DNA of 64,000 nt from Globodera rostochiensis (Eukaryota > Nematoda > Chromadorea > Rhabditida > Heteroderidae): positions 4,695,456 through 4,759,455 of the forward strand of contig JAEVLN010000002.1 in NCBI GenBank assembly GCA_018350325.1, in the 5' to 3' direction. The first letter of the stretch is position 1. Every line of letters begins with the position of its first letter. Positions 1 to 10,363 of this stretch are shown in pieces. Position numbers and translations under genes: made by a program. The notes under the pieces were generated by a model. It was not told the DNA's origin. It ran no database searches and saw only the letters and a list, made by a program, of their open reading frames with translations.

Positions 1-36
1 TTTGTCAAAGTTAACTTTTTTGTTAATAGTATTTTT

Positions 37-426
37 TAAAAATTTAAATGAGATTGTTAGATATATGAAAATCAAATTTCTATGTCTTAAATGTCATCAT
101 AGCCAAGCGCTTCTTTTGCTTTGCCCACAATGTTTTCAATCCATGCATGCTGTAGGCTCGTCCAGTTCTATGATTTATATTTACTTAATTTTTTCGTCAA
201 TGTAATTAAATTTTAGTATGTTTTGTAAATTGCTTTTTGCTTTTTGAGCTTTTTATGATTTAAATTAAATTTATTTACATGATCCATTTAATAGGTAAAT
301 TAATTATATCGTAGCTAGCTAGCTATTTCTGCTATTAATATTATTATTATCTTACTGATAACTATATTTATAATATTTTAAGGGAGGGGTAACAATTTTA
401 TTATTTATTAATTAGTATGAATTTTT
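37..426 (+). repeat. Direct repeat copy A (pairs with 1059-1464)
   Basis: About 390 bp aligns collinearly with 1059-1464. Shared landmarks in order are AAATTTAAATGAGATTGTTAG, TGCCCACAATGTTTTCAA, ATATCGTAGCTAGCTAG and TTTTAAGGGAGGG. The match runs through both AT-rich DNA and a GC-richer core that could encode the minus strand, so this is a segmental duplication and not a compositional coincidence. Confidence 0.8.
87..149 (-). CDS. Candidate minus exon, copy A of a duplicated pair
   Basis: On the minus strand a CTACAG acceptor at about 150 is followed by a short frame reading AWIENIVGKAKEALGYDDI and then TAA. Copy B keeps the same frame as AWLENIVAKAHEVLGNDDF, with differences that preserve the frame (V-A-K-A versus V-G-K-A), which favours coding in at least one copy. 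Copy A stops at once where copy B continues for 20 or so codons, so it may be a dead duplicate or an alternative last exon. I recognise no family. Confidence 0.25.
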   Translation of the reverse strand, partial: HAWIENIVGKAKEALGYDDI

Positions 427-790
427 ATAATAATTTACAAATGCTAAAGTGGAACTACTAGTTAAATATAGTTTGACATTTCAATGCAAGATGCGTCTTT
501 TTTCGTTTTGCAGTGCTTTTTGAATTACACTCAATTTTTATATTTAAGAATCATTATTGAGATTTATTCGGTGCCTTTTATAAAAGCGTTTGTTTCGTTG
601 CTTTTTCCTTTTAATTCTACTAAACTTTAATTTGTTAATTTTACCAATTTAAGAAAAAGTAATATATTATTCACATTTTAAGGCGTTTTAAATAAATGAA
701 TTGATTTTACTTTTAAATTTAAAGATTAATTTGAATTGAGTTTTTTTACGTGAGATAATAATTTTTGTTTATTTATGAGTTTTATTTTTA
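200..790. other. AT-rich, no gene seen
   Basis: AT-rich, T-biased on plus. The part up to 426 belongs to direct repeat copy A. A dispersed motif at about 487-570 (TTTTTTCGTTTTGCAGTGCT then GAATTACA) recurs in diverged form at about 19131-19210. Nothing else is supported. Confidence 0.5.
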
Positions 791-796
791 TATTAC

Positions 797-836
797 CGCA
801 TCCACTAAAGAATATGCAGGACCCGATGGTGGGTCC
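797..836 (-). CDS. Candidate 40-bp minus microexon
   Basis: On the minus strand the acceptor TTTCTTTTAG precedes a 40-bp GC-richer island and the donor GCG|GTAATA follows it. One frame reads DPPSGPAYSLVDA. Both splice consensus sequences are good, but the island is so short that all frames are weak evidence. The sequence GGACCC...GGGTCC inside it is also palindromic, so a non-coding explanation is possible. Confidence 0.2.
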
Positions 837-1058
837 CTAAAAGAAACCCAACCCCGTGTTGTTGATATTGTTGTTGTTGTTATTATGTGTTAATTAATTA
901 TTTATATTTTTTTACATAGTGAAATAATTTGAAGGACTGCTCGCATTTGAATTTAATCTTCAATTTAGTACTTATTTTATTATATTAATATTAAACATTA
1001 TTTTGAAAATTCCCACACCGCTTTGATTTTAGTGGCTAAAATATTAAGGAAAAAGAAT

Positions 1059-1464
1059 AAAAATTTAAATGAGATTGTTAGATAAAAATAGAAAGAATCA
1101 GTATTGAGTCTTATTTTGACTAAGCAAATTTAAGTGGATTGTGAAGTCATCATTGCCAAGCACTTCGTGTGCTTTTGCCACAATGTTTTCAAGCCATGCA
1201 TTTTTTCTACGATGAGTATTGGTGTGTAGTCTCGACTAGTTTTATGATTAATATTTTTTTTACAATGTAATTAAATTTTAATATATTTGTAATTTGATTT
1301 TTGGCTTTTAAGCTTTTATGATTTAATTACCATTTGTTTACATGATACTTTTAATAAGTAAATTAATTATATCGTAGCTAGCTATTTAGATTTAGTATAT
1401 AATATTTTAAGGGAGGGCGTAACAATTTGTTTTGTTTATTATTTATTAATTAGTATGAATTTTA
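1059..1464 (+). repeat. Direct repeat copy B (pairs with 37-426)
   Basis: Second copy of the roughly 400-bp duplication. It carries an extra stretch of about 30 bp near 1085-1140 relative to copy A, and a divergent central part around 1207-1240. Confidence 0.8.
1098..1206 (-). CDS. Candidate minus exon, copy B of a duplicated pair
   Basis: Minus frame from a CGTAG acceptor at about 1207 to TGA at 1098-1100, about 35 codons, containing AWLENIVAKAHEVLGNDDF followed by TIHLNLLS. It is the longer member of the pair with 87-149. If transcribed, it looks like a terminal exon, because no GT donor lies before the stop except a weak GTCAAA. Function unknown. Confidence 0.3.
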
Positions 1465-1691
1465 ATTTCTCTTATTAGCTTAAGCGTTTTCAAATTAATT
1501 TTTTTTTTGGCTATATTTTTATTTATTTTTTGCCTTCAGTTAAACGACACACGCACATTGTGTGCATTTTTCATTTTCTTTTGCCAAAACCGCAAGCACA
1601 GAAGTCGCAAAAAAATTGGTATATTCGTTATAAATTGCTTTAATTGTAGGGTTTTACAAACTTTAATAGGAGGATTCAATATCATTTCTAA

Positions 1692-2024
1692 TCAAAAATT
1701 TTTAAAACAATGGACAATTATTAAAAAATTGTCATTTTTAATTAAATATTTTTTTTTATTAATCTTATATATTGTAATGAGTTGTTGAAAATAAATCTCC
1801 AAAATTGTAAAAAAACGGAATACCATTTGTAAGCAATAAATTTTGTTTGTGTTTATTTTTTGTTTTGTCTGTACGTATTTAAACAAAATATTCATTAAAT
1901 TTTTTATGCTCTTTTGACCCTTTCTTATAAGTTCCATAATCTCTCGCAATTCTAATCTATTACATTTAATAATATAATATTTAAGAATATATATTGTCGA
2001 GATCACTGGCAGGGTCAAATTCAA
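1692..2024 (-). CDS. 110-codon minus ORF, function unknown
   Basis: One of the longest frames in the window, on the A-rich and therefore stop-dense strand. It begins at a TTG, with no early ATG, so it may be an exon and not a complete gene. It is rich in I, K, N and F, with a charged segment around ELREIMELIRKGQKSIKNL. The segment LQMVFRFFTI recurs in the minus frame at about 58941-58990, and the DNA is also similar there, so part of this ORF overlaps a dispersed repeat. Composition alone could give some of this length. Confidence 0.3.
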   Translation of the reverse strand: MNLTLPVISTIYILKYYIIKCNRLELREIMELIRKGQKSIKNLMNILFKYVQTKQKINTNKIYCLQMVFRFFTILEIYFQQLITIYKINKKKYLIKNDNFLIIVHCFKNF

Positions 2025-2047
2025 TAAAAATAAAATTTATTTAAAAA

Positions 2048-2626
2048 ATCAAATGATTAGTTGGCAAACTCTCAGGTTTTTGAACTGGGACGGCAGTGGC
2101 GGGAAGTTGTTTAAAGCATTTAAAAAATAATAAATAATAATTTGGCAATTAGCATTGTATTTAATACAATTTATTTGGTCATCAATATTCAGTTACTTAG
2201 CAAAAGATCGTCAAAATGAGAACCAAAAATTGGTGATTTGATGACGGTTAATTTTTGGCGTTTAACTAATTTTTTTTTTACGTTTTATTTATTTTATTGT
2301 TACAATTAATTTTTCAATGGAAACTTTTGTTATAAGAGTTTTTTGAATTCATTTTTTATATTTTAAATGCAGAGCGCTGCAACCCGACGATTCGCGACTG
2401 CAATGAGTGTGCGGCATAAAAGTCTGCCAGTTACGCGACAACGTTTAACATAAATAAATCTATTTCCTAGGTAAATATTTCCTCTTAATTCAATTGGCTG
2501 TGCGGGACAATTGGTGCTGCGCGCCCCGGTTGGACATCTTAAATTTAAATCATACTGGTAAAATAAAAATATATATAGTAATCTTTTATGATATTTAGTT
2601 TAGAATATTTAGCACAACATCTTGGA
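2048..2626. other. AT-rich with three GC-rich islets, undecided
   Basis: Islets lie at about 2065-2105, 2371-2452 and 2500-2535. The middle one is preceded on plus by an acceptor-like AAATGCAG and reads SAATRRFATAMSVRHKSLPV before TAA, but other frames are also open for part of it. I see no way to decide strand or frame. Confidence 0.3.
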
Positions 2627-3063
2627 ACCGTTAATACAAAAAACCCTGCATTTTTTTTATAAATTATTTATATACATATATTCTCACTTCTTATTTTTTT
2701 TACTACGAAAACAAAAAATATATATTTAGTTGAGTTTAGTTTATCAATTATTTTTATCCATAATTCTAGCTTTCACAGACGCTTAAATGTCAAAGTAAAT
2801 AACGAATTGTTTGAATAAGGTGCATAAATAATAGACTTAAATAATTTTATTAAATATTTAATTTACTTGTTATAATAATTTATAACAAAAATTTTTGTTA
2901 TCATTATATCTTATGAGTTATTTTCAGCTTCTTTTGGTTAAAAAATCATTTTTTTGATTTAAATTTTCTTATTTGAAAAATTTAATATAAATTCAATTGC
3001 AAGTTTTATTAATTTTTTGTTCAATACAAATTTAAATTTTCTTACACATTGCCGGTTCGATTG
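2627..3063 (+). repeat. Direct repeat copy C (pairs with 7143-7660)
   Basis: Aligns over its whole length with 7143-7660. Landmarks are CACCCTGCATTTTTTATAAA-like sequence, TATACATATATTCTCACTTC, GCATAAATAATAGACTTAAA and TTCTTACACATTG followed by CGGTTC. The match ends sharply on both sides, as expected for a dispersed element copy. No long ORF or terminal inverted repeat is visible. Confidence 0.85.
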
Positions 3064-4850
3064 CCTTAGCCTGGAACAGTTCCTTAATTTATAAATTAAA
3101 TCAATTATTAGTGCAATTTTAATACAAGAGATTTTCTGTACTTTATTTAATTATTTTTCTTCAACTTGAATGTTTTGTTAGTTATTTAAAAAAATATTAA
3201 CAATAAATGCTTATGGAGTAAACCGCACATGTTTAACTTGTTATAAACTTTTTATGTTGTAAATGAATTATAAATGGATTTTTATGTTTTATTATATTTT
3301 TATTTTTAACAAAAAAAAATTTTATTTAGTAAGCTATAATTGCTTAAATATTGTAGCAAGTCGGGTCAGGTCGAACATAGATTAGAAACAAAACCAAAAA
3401 AATGTGGATTCTGGATTGGATTTCCTCTGGACCAAAAATCACGTTAAAAAATCAAGATCCTGAAAAAATTCAGATCAAAGACGCGCCTTATTGGATATCT
3501 GGATTCTGTATCCAGATCCAGGTCGGGCTCTAGTTAAAGTACACTTTTTGAAAATTCAAGAATTAAACCTTTTCTCGATAATCTCGCGATTGGATCATTT
3601 TTACGCTGCTTTGCTTCATTAAGAATAATATTAATCAAATTAAACAAACTTAAAATTGTGTAAATGGGGTTTAAAACTTCATTATTATGAAAAACATTCA
3701 TTGTATAGTGCTAATTTTTCTAATAATGGGTGATGCTGTTTTTATAGCATTAAATATATACAGAAGGGGCTTTTTATTAGCAAAACAAAATGTAATTAGA
3801 AGTTACACCCAGAATTATAAACTAAAGTTGCACTGTGCTTTCTCATTTATTTTTGTCTCGGATTTAGTTGTTTATTTATTTATATTTTAAATTATTATAT
3901 ATGTAACTTTTTTGACTTTAATTTTACTTTACTTATTGATCTGTCGAGATGCCGCACTTTGTTGCGCTTTGAATTATATGTTTAATAAAGCAGGTAAAAC
4001 AATTTTTTAATTTTACTTAGGAACATTTACTAAGATAAAATTTATTTTATTACATTTTATTAGTGTAAAATATAATATTAAATATTTGGTAATCTATCTT
4101 TTTTTTGCTTTTATATTTGTTTAAAAATTTGCTAATACCTTTTTTTCTATGTCCAATACCGCTGGAATGAAGATTATCCCTCCGAAGAACTTTTGTCACA
4201 ATTGTTTATGATAAATTTGAACAAATAAATTTGATCAAGTTTGTTTTAATTTGTCTTCTTTGATTTGATTAATTATTTAATTACTAAATATTAGATTAGT
4301 CAATGTCAATTACAATAACTTCTATCAAGCTTTATAATTTTTGTTAAAAAATCGTCAATTGTTAACAATAGTACAATAAGGCATATCGCAAAGGCAAAGC
4401 AAGGCACGTCTGCTGTTGAATGCTTTCGATGCGTGAAAATTAAAATTATACTAAAATTAGCGAACTTTGATATAAAGAAAAGGTTATTTGTTTAATTTTT
4501 TAGGTTATTTTAACCAGTATTTTTTTAATTATTTTTAAAATTTAATGATTTTTTTCCGGTGGTTCTTTTCTCTTTAGGCCAAAAAAATAATTATTAATTT
4601 TAAATTGAACATTAATATTTTGTTTACAACAATGTCTTGTTTATTATTTTAAGATTTTTTTTGTAACAAGTGATTTAATACCCTATTTTACTGGTTCTTT
4701 ACAAATTTTGTAATTGGATGGAAAAATTTTAAATAGTTGAAATGTACAGTTATTATTTTAAATTTATATTAGTTGTCGTTGAACCTTTTTGTTTCATTTA
4801 TTTCAATATTTAAGCTTTTGACTATTACGGATGATTTATAAATTATCGGT
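3064..4850. other. AT-rich, repeat-like patch and two undecided islets
   Basis: The stretch 3355-3540 contains GGTCAGGTCG and CAGGTCGGG with several GGATTCTGGAT or ATCCAGATCC words, and looks like a degenerate repeat. Islets at 4140-4190 and 4383-4437 are open in several frames, for example plus YVQYRWNEDYPSEEL and plus IAKAKQGTSAVECFRCVK. I cannot choose between strands. Confidence 0.35.
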
Positions 4851-4860
4851 GCTAGCTCGT

Positions 4861-5233
4861 TTCTTAAATCCGCCACATATATTTTGTGAAGTAATTTTAG
4901 ACATCATAACTTTATTCACACCGCATTAAATCAGTTAAGCCCTATACCAATGGAAAGCTCTAAATGAGTAGAAACCTATTTGTAAAACTAAACTGAGCAG
5001 TAAATCAATGTTTTAAAAAGTTATGATAGAAAACCACGGAAAAGCTCGATTTTTGGCACTTTTACATTATAACTTTTTTGAAACTTATTAAACCACTTCG
5101 ACTTTGCTGTAATGCTTTCTCTATTCCTATAGAGCTTTCCATTGGTATAAGGGTTGACTGATTTAGTGCGGTATGAATAAAGTTAAGATGTGTAAACCTA
5201 CTTTATAAAATATATGTGGCGGATTTAAGAAAA
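4861..5233. mobile_element. Inverted-repeat element related to the 8.9-kb foldback
   Basis: Two arms of about 100 bp, 4861-4962 and 5130-5233, are imperfect reverse complements beginning TTCTTAAATCCGCCACATAT and containing ACCAATGGAAAGCTCTA. Just outside the left arm, GGTGCTAGCTCGTTTC nearly matches the end of the foldback at 8856. Beyond the right arm, GCCCATGGTGGTAG matches that element's subrepeat. I infer the same element family, with a diverged or truncated end. I found no convincing target duplication. Confidence 0.7.
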
Positions 5234-5250
5234 GCCCATGGTGGTAGAAT

Positions 5251-5440
5251 TTAAGAAAAAATTTTTACACACACTTTGCAAATTTCTGGTGCTTTCCCAG
5301 TTCGCCTTTGCTTCTGGTTCCGCTGTACTATATTTACGAAAAATAAATAAACTGTACGATATAATTGTATTAATGCCATCGTAATCGCATGCCACCAATA
5401 CGACACTCCATTGCCAGTCAGCACGCAGCATAACAAATAT
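5251..5440 (-). CDS. Candidate minus exon region, function unknown
   Basis: GC-richer island next to the inverted-repeat element, open in two minus frames of about 70-88 codons (for example WHAITMALIQLYRTVYLFF and TAEPEAKANWESTRNLQSVC). A minus acceptor AATATAG precedes TACAGCGG at about 5330. Because two overlapping frames are open, I trust the island more than either reading. Confidence 0.2.
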
Positions 5441-5772
5441 TTTAACTCTTTTTTTTTTGACAAACACTTCACTTTTTTTTATTCGTATCAATTTAGTTTC
5501 TTATTTGTTATCAGTCATAGAATTTTATTTAGATATATAAAGTCGAGGATGCTGTCCAATTCCAGTTTTCTTTTGCTTTGCATTTTTTATCATTTTTCCC
5601 CATTCATTGTAATTTAAGGCATTTAAGTTTTATCTATATTTATTTATTAAAAATTGACGATTCACATGTATAATTATTAATAAGTGTGTTGTGTAAGCTT
5701 TTTAAATTAATATTTGGAACCAATCACAATCATTATATTAAATTTTATAATAGTCGTATTTAAATTTGAAGT

Positions 5773-5850
5773 TTATAGCACTTTATTCCGATAGGAGGGT
5801 ACCGGTTCACGGATCCAAACGGTTTTCGATGCCAGATTAGTGCCCTGCAT
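5773..5850 (-). CDS. Small minus ORF or exon (25 codons)
   Basis: Starts at ATG (5848-5850) and reads MQGTNLASKTVWIREPVPSY, ending at TAA (5773-5775). A TTAAG acceptor lies just upstream and a possible donor CCG|GTACCC lies inside. The plus strand of the same island also has an open frame (YRFTDPNGFRCQISALHP). Confidence 0.2.
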   Translation of the reverse strand: MQGTNLASKTVWIREPVPSYRNKVL

Positions 5851-6585
5851 CCTTAATTAGGTGGGGTATACATTCAAATGCAAGCAAACTTAAATAATGT
5901 TGCATTGATTTTAAACAATAAAAGCTTGAGCTACTCAAACTCATCAGTATCAATAACTTTTTAATGTTTTATGGCGGTGAATTCAACGCTATTTCCTAGC
6001 GTTTGTTTATTTGTACCAATAAAATAAATTATTTTTTGTTTTTTTATACGTTTGTTTTAATTTAATTTTACCAAAATTTTGGTTATTATGATATACATCG
6101 ATATTCATTCATTTCTTTCATTTTATTTTGAAAATTCTCTCAAAAAAAATTTAGCTACTTTTGAAACTGCCCCTTGCCGTATTCAATTACCCGAGGTCTT
6201 TATTAAAGTTGCATTTTTAAACGCAATCCAAGTTTAAATAATAAATTTCTGTATTTTGTTCAGTATAATTTTTTTGAATTTATTAACAAACATACCCAAA
6301 CCTTAAATAAGATTTTTAGCTTTAAAAAAATCTGTGTATTTATCCACCGGGTAGCGGTTGTGTTTGGCTAGTATTTAATTGTATCTTTTTTTGATTATTT
6401 TAATTTGAAGTCGATGTCAGAATTTGCCATTCTTTTAATAATAACAAAATGCCGAATTTTATGTTACATTTCACTTTGTGATAATAACTGTAATTATGCA
6501 AATTATTCGCTTAATGTAATATTTTAGTTTAATTGATATTTAAAATATTTTAACGCGATAAACGCGTATCCGCATCAATCAGTAT

Positions 6586-6637
6586 ATGCTTGATGCTAGC
6601 GAGAATTATCCATGCTTGATGCTAGCGAGAATGTTCC
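6586..6637 (+). repeat. 26-bp tandem duplication
   Basis: ATGCTTGATGCTAGCGAGAA is repeated exactly at a 26-bp period, once at 6586 and once at 6612. The surrounding GC-richer islet is open on both strands (minus LNETLIRRWNILASIKHG), so it could be a small internal exon duplication. Confidence 0.9.
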
Positions 6638-7033
6638 ATCTTCGGATAAGTGTTTCATTAAGCTAACCAATGAAACCTTAAATTCTTTGGTAGTTTATAA
6701 TATTTTCCTTTATTTTTTTCTCTCCATTAGCGGCATTTGGGTGGTAATGGTTTTGGATCCGGTGTTGACCTTTCTTAGTCTATCTTCTTTAAAAAATCAA
6801 TATTCTGTTGAAAAATATTTGCTCAAACGGTTTTTTTTATTATTAACTTCAAAAAAATGTTTTTTTTGACTTAATAGATTTATCAATGCTGTCAGACCCA
6901 CTAAAGGCAGTTAAGACTGTTTTGTCAAAGTCAAAAGGTTACAATTAATTGTTAAGTCGCATTAATCAAATAATCAATTTCATTATATCAGGGTATTAAA
7001 TTTTAATCGGTTTTAATTTTTATGTTTCTTTAC

Positions 7034-7103
7034 AGGCACCAATCGCATGAGTGATGCTTGGCGGTCTCTTTTCCCCCTGCACACTTCTTAATGTAGCAGA
7101 TCA
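7034..7103 (-). CDS. Candidate 70-bp minus exon with Cys/His pattern
   Basis: Acceptor ATCCAACAG at about 7104 and donor CCT|GTAAAG at 7033 bound a 70-bp island. The frame reads ICYIKKCAGGKETAKHHSCD then WC, which has a zinc-binding-like spacing of C and H residues. The plus strand also shows an acceptor-like TTTCTTTACAG at the other edge, so strand is not certain. If real, it is an internal exon of a minus gene. Confidence 0.4.
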
Positions 7104-7142
7104 CTGTTGGATCACGTGAATTTCTTCCGATTTTTGAACCTT

Positions 7143-7660
7143 GATACAAAACACCCTGCATTTTTTATAAATTTTTTATATACATATATTCTCACTTCTT
7201 ATTTTTTTACTGCGAAAACAAAAAAATAATATAATTTAGTTGAGCTTAGTTTATCAATTATTTTTATCCAGAACTCGTCAGCTTTCACAGAAGCTTAAAT
7301 GTCAAAGTATTTATATATAAATTTTATAGTTGTTTTACATCCTGCAATGTTTGTTATGAGAACAGGTGACAACTTTTTTAGTCACAACATTTTGCAATAG
7401 CGAAATTGTTTGATTAAGATGCATAAATAATAGACTTAAATAATTTTATTAAATATTTCATTTACTTATTATAATAATTTATAACAAAAATTTTGTTTAT
7501 CATTATATCTTATGAGTTATTTTCAGCATCTTTTGGTTAAAATCATTTTTTTAATTTAAATTTTCTTATTTGAAAAATTTAAGATAATTCAATTACAAGT
7601 TTTATTAATTTTTTGTTCAATAATTATGCAAATTTAAATTTTCTTACACATTGTCGGTTC
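7143..7660 (+). repeat. Direct repeat copy D (pairs with 2627-3063)
   Basis: Second copy of the repeat. It differs mainly by extra sequence at about 7305-7400 (contains CATCCTGCAATGTTTGTTA) that copy C lacks. That segment may be an insertion here or a deletion there. Confidence 0.85.
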
Positions 7661-8435
7661 TTTTATTTGGTAGGTGAACATAACTGTTAATCGAGTCGCA
7701 TATGCACATTAATGTTAAATGAAATTAAATTACTAGAAAAAAAACAATATTTTTAATATCAATTGTGATTATTCTTGTCCATCTTTCCTCTCAGCATTTA
7801 GCTAAAAACATTTATTTAAAGCTGAGCTTTGCTGTCGTATGACACCTTTTTTTACATTTTTAATTTGTTCCTTAAATATTTTAAAATAAAAGATAAAGTA
7901 AGTTATTCAGAAATATTGTTTAGCACTTTTGCAAAAAGTTAGTTTTTTTTACATTTAAACCTAGTGGCCGACTCATTCTATTCATTAGCTTATGTGGTTT
8001 GGTTTATTTTTTAAAATTAATTTTAAAACTTTAGGTTTAAACAAAATATTTGTTATTTGGCTTTACATTAAACACTCGAATCAAAATTGCTTTTGAAAAT
8101 TTGAAGAATTGATCCAAACTTGGGTTTGTAGAATATTGATCTAATAATTGTAGTTAATTTTTTTGAAAAAGCTGTTGGGCATTAATAAATAATTTGAACT
8201 TTTTAGCTTTTTATAACATTTATTTAATGTAGATAAAATTTATTTAGCTAATATACATAACACGTCGTTAATTTTTTTAATTTTTACGTAAACTTATAAT
8301 TATACCACGAGGATCTTAATTCATAAAATTAACAGCCGGAATGCTATACTTGAATAAAACAGTTTATATAAATCCTTAACTTTTATAATATTTAAGTGAT
8401 TTTAATTTTTGTCAAACTTCGAGTTGGCCAACAGC
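7661..8435. other. AT-rich, no feature seen
   Basis: T-biased on plus, with no long frame, no recognisable repeat and no GC-richer island longer than about 25 bp. Confidence 0.5.
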
Positions 8436-8504
8436 TTACACAGTTCCAATTTTTAGTCTAATATTATTTAGTTTTATTAACAATTTAATGAGAATATATT
8501 TTAC

Positions 8505-8586
8505 ACGCTGTGCAATTACGTTGTCTATCAATTTCCTCATTCCTTGGGCTGTAGATGCAGCTCGGCTTCTGTGTATTTCAATTTTG
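8505..8586 (-). CDS. Candidate 82-bp minus exon
   Basis: Bounded by CGGGCTAG acceptor and CGT|GTAAAAT donor on the minus strand. The frame reads KIEIHRSRAASTAQGMRKLI then DNVIAQR, and stays open about 15 codons further in both directions. The plus strand is also open over this stretch (about 100 codons from a GTG- or TTG-like start), so the call depends on the splice signals and on block polarity. Confidence 0.3.
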
Positions 8587-8847
8587 CTAGCCCGCGGTGA
8601 ACCAATTTTTAATTTATCTTTTGACAAATTGATTGTATTACTAACTTACTCGGTTTATTTTTTATGTGATAAAAATACATTTTTTCTTTTCAATATTTAT
8701 AGCCAAAGAAGTATTAAATTGTATTTTCTTTTTTTGTTTAGATTTTTACTTTCTGAAGACAAATTATTAGAATTTTTCCATTTTTCACAGCCTTGCAAGA
8801 GATCTACAGGTTGAATGTTGGATGCAGTCCTCTCGATGTTTGCATTT

Positions 8848-8855
8848 GTTTAGTC
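8848..8855 (+). repeat. Target-site duplication of foldback element, left
   Basis: GTTTAGTC, repeated exactly at 9757-9764 on the other side of the element. Confidence 0.85.
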
Positions 8856-8860
8856 GGTGC

Positions 8861-9027
8861 TAGGTCGTTTCGTAAAAACTGCCACCATGGGCGTTTCGTA
8901 AATTCGCCAGGGCGTTTCGTAAATTCGCCAGGTCGTTTCGTAAATCTGCCATTATGGGCGTTTTGTAAATCTGCCACCTATGGGCGTTTTGTAAATTCGC
9001 CAGGGTGTTTCGTAAATCTGCCATTAT
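8861..9027 (+). repeat. Left subrepeat arm of the foldback
   Basis: About seven tandem units of 20-26 bp with core CGTTTCGTAAATTCGCCA, alternating with a CGTAAATCTGCCATTAT variant. Units differ by point changes and short spacers. Confidence 0.9.
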
Positions 9028-9582
9028 TATATTAATATAATATACATGTATATATTAAGTGCATACACATTTTTTATCGATCAAAATATTTTGTAAACGT
9101 CAGATCAGACAAATAAATTGAAAGCGCCTCACAATAATTTATTCACCTATTATTTTCTGGAACAATATAACGGTAATAATTCGAAAGCGCCGCCGAAAAA
9201 TATTTACCTATTATTTGCTTCTACCACCCCCCTATTGTTCGCTCTCGACGATGAAGGCGATTTTTATATTTAGTAACTTTAATGTTATCTGCACAGCAAA
9301 TTTTAATTTGTGGCATTAGAATTGAAGAAATGAATCGAACCAAGGCGCAAAAAATTTGGTTAAGCTGTATTTTAAGAAAGAAATAAAAACACGCGGAGAT
9401 TTATTGGAAAAATTGGACGAAAATTGGTATTGAACTTAGCCTAAGGACTTTGATCTGGCTAAAAGGATGATGGAAAATTTACTAACTACATCATTTCTGA
9501 ATTATATTTTTATATATTTGTTAATAAAATTTTAATTCCTTTTGTTCGATAAAAATGTGTATATATTTATATATATAATAGT

Positions 9583-9750
9583 GGCGAATTTACGAAACGC
9601 CCATAGTGGCAGATTTACGAAACGCTATAATGGCAGATTTACGAAACGCCCTGGCGAATTTACGAAACGCCCATAATGGCGCATTTACGAAACGCCCCTT
9701 GATGGCGAATTTACGAAACGCCCATGGTGGCAGTTTTTACGAAACGACCC
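9583..9750 (-). repeat. Right subrepeat arm of the foldback
   Basis: About seven units in the opposite orientation, core TGGCGAATTTACGAAACGCC. The same two variants occur as in the left arm, so the arms have either co-evolved or been copied from each other. Confidence 0.9.
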
Positions 9751-9756
9751 AGCACG

Positions 9757-9764
9757 GTTTAGTC
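9757..9764 (+). repeat. Target-site duplication of foldback element, right
   Basis: GTTTAGTC, identical to 8848-8855. Confidence 0.85.
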
Positions 9765-9819
9765 TCAAGTTTCATCGTTTTCGTTTCTTAGCTTTTATAA
9801 TGAAACGCATTTATTGAGT

Positions 9820-9935
9820 GTGATTGCATTAAACCGCATAATCCACAGTATCGTCGATTACTCTAGCAGCCCCATAGTTCTTTTTTTACTACTACCGACC
9901 AGCTCGTATGTGACCGAGCGAAATTTGCCGCCTAT
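9820..9935 (-). CDS. Candidate pair of minus microexons
   Basis: On minus, acceptor TAATAG|GCGGC at about 9932 and donor CTG|GTCGGT at about 9899 bound a 32-bp islet reading GKFRSVTYEL. Downstream, acceptor GCTGCTAG and donor GCG|GTTTAA bound a second islet reading VIDDTVDYA. Reading through without splicing gives GKFRSVTYELVGSSKKRTMG and then stops. Very short, so tentative. Confidence 0.2.
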
Positions 9936-10363
9936 TATTTAATTTTCATTTTGGTATAAATAACTTTTAATATTCTATGTTTTTGATAGTTTTTGTATTT
10001 TAAGGAGTTATTTTTGCTTTTTTAATTTACTCCAAACTTTTGAGCGCAATGTCATCCATATCCATAAAATTATTTCTTAATTTTTGAATCGTTTGGTAAT
10101 TTTTTTTATTTTATTTATCATTTTTCACTCAAAATATAGTTCATTTTTTTATTATCGTTTGATTAGAACTAATAGTCAATAAAATAACTTTAATTAATGA
10201 ATGTTTCATTTAGTGTTATAATTGGATGCTAGTTATTTTAATTTTAAGAAAATGGGCTTTTGTTCGTTTATTTTTTAATTAGTAAATTTGTTTTATAGCA
10301 CAAATTTGAGACCACAATGTTTAAAAATAAAATGTTCTGGATTTTTTACCGAAACTCCCCTCA

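Larger units (their letters stand above)
8856..9756. mobile_element. Foldback element with tandem-subrepeat arms
   Basis: A 901-bp element flanked by the exact 8-bp duplication GTTTAGTC. Its ends are reverse complements: GGTGCTAGGTCGTTTCG on the left and GTGCTGGGTCGTTTCG in reverse complement on the right, extending through AAAACTGCCACCATGGG. Each arm holds about seven subrepeats of the form GGGCGTTTCGTAAATTCGCC (left 8861-9027, right 9583-9750). The 555-bp centre has no intact transposase. Stop-broken plus frames such as RGDLLEKLDENWY suggest decayed coding. This arrangement resembles FB-type foldback elements, and the 8-bp duplication fits hAT-like or P-like transposition in trans. It is non-autonomous. 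Confidence 0.92.

Noticed and set aside
8488..8814. 108-codon plus ORF
   Set aside because: T-rich plus strand gives long Phe/Leu/Ile-rich frames easily. The minus frame has splice sites and a more natural composition.
8861..9027. Evenly spaced 20-bp repeats that resemble a CRISPR array
   Set aside because: There are no unique spacers of constant length, the units are imperfect and tandem, and an inverted partner array sits 550 bp away. It is a foldback arm.
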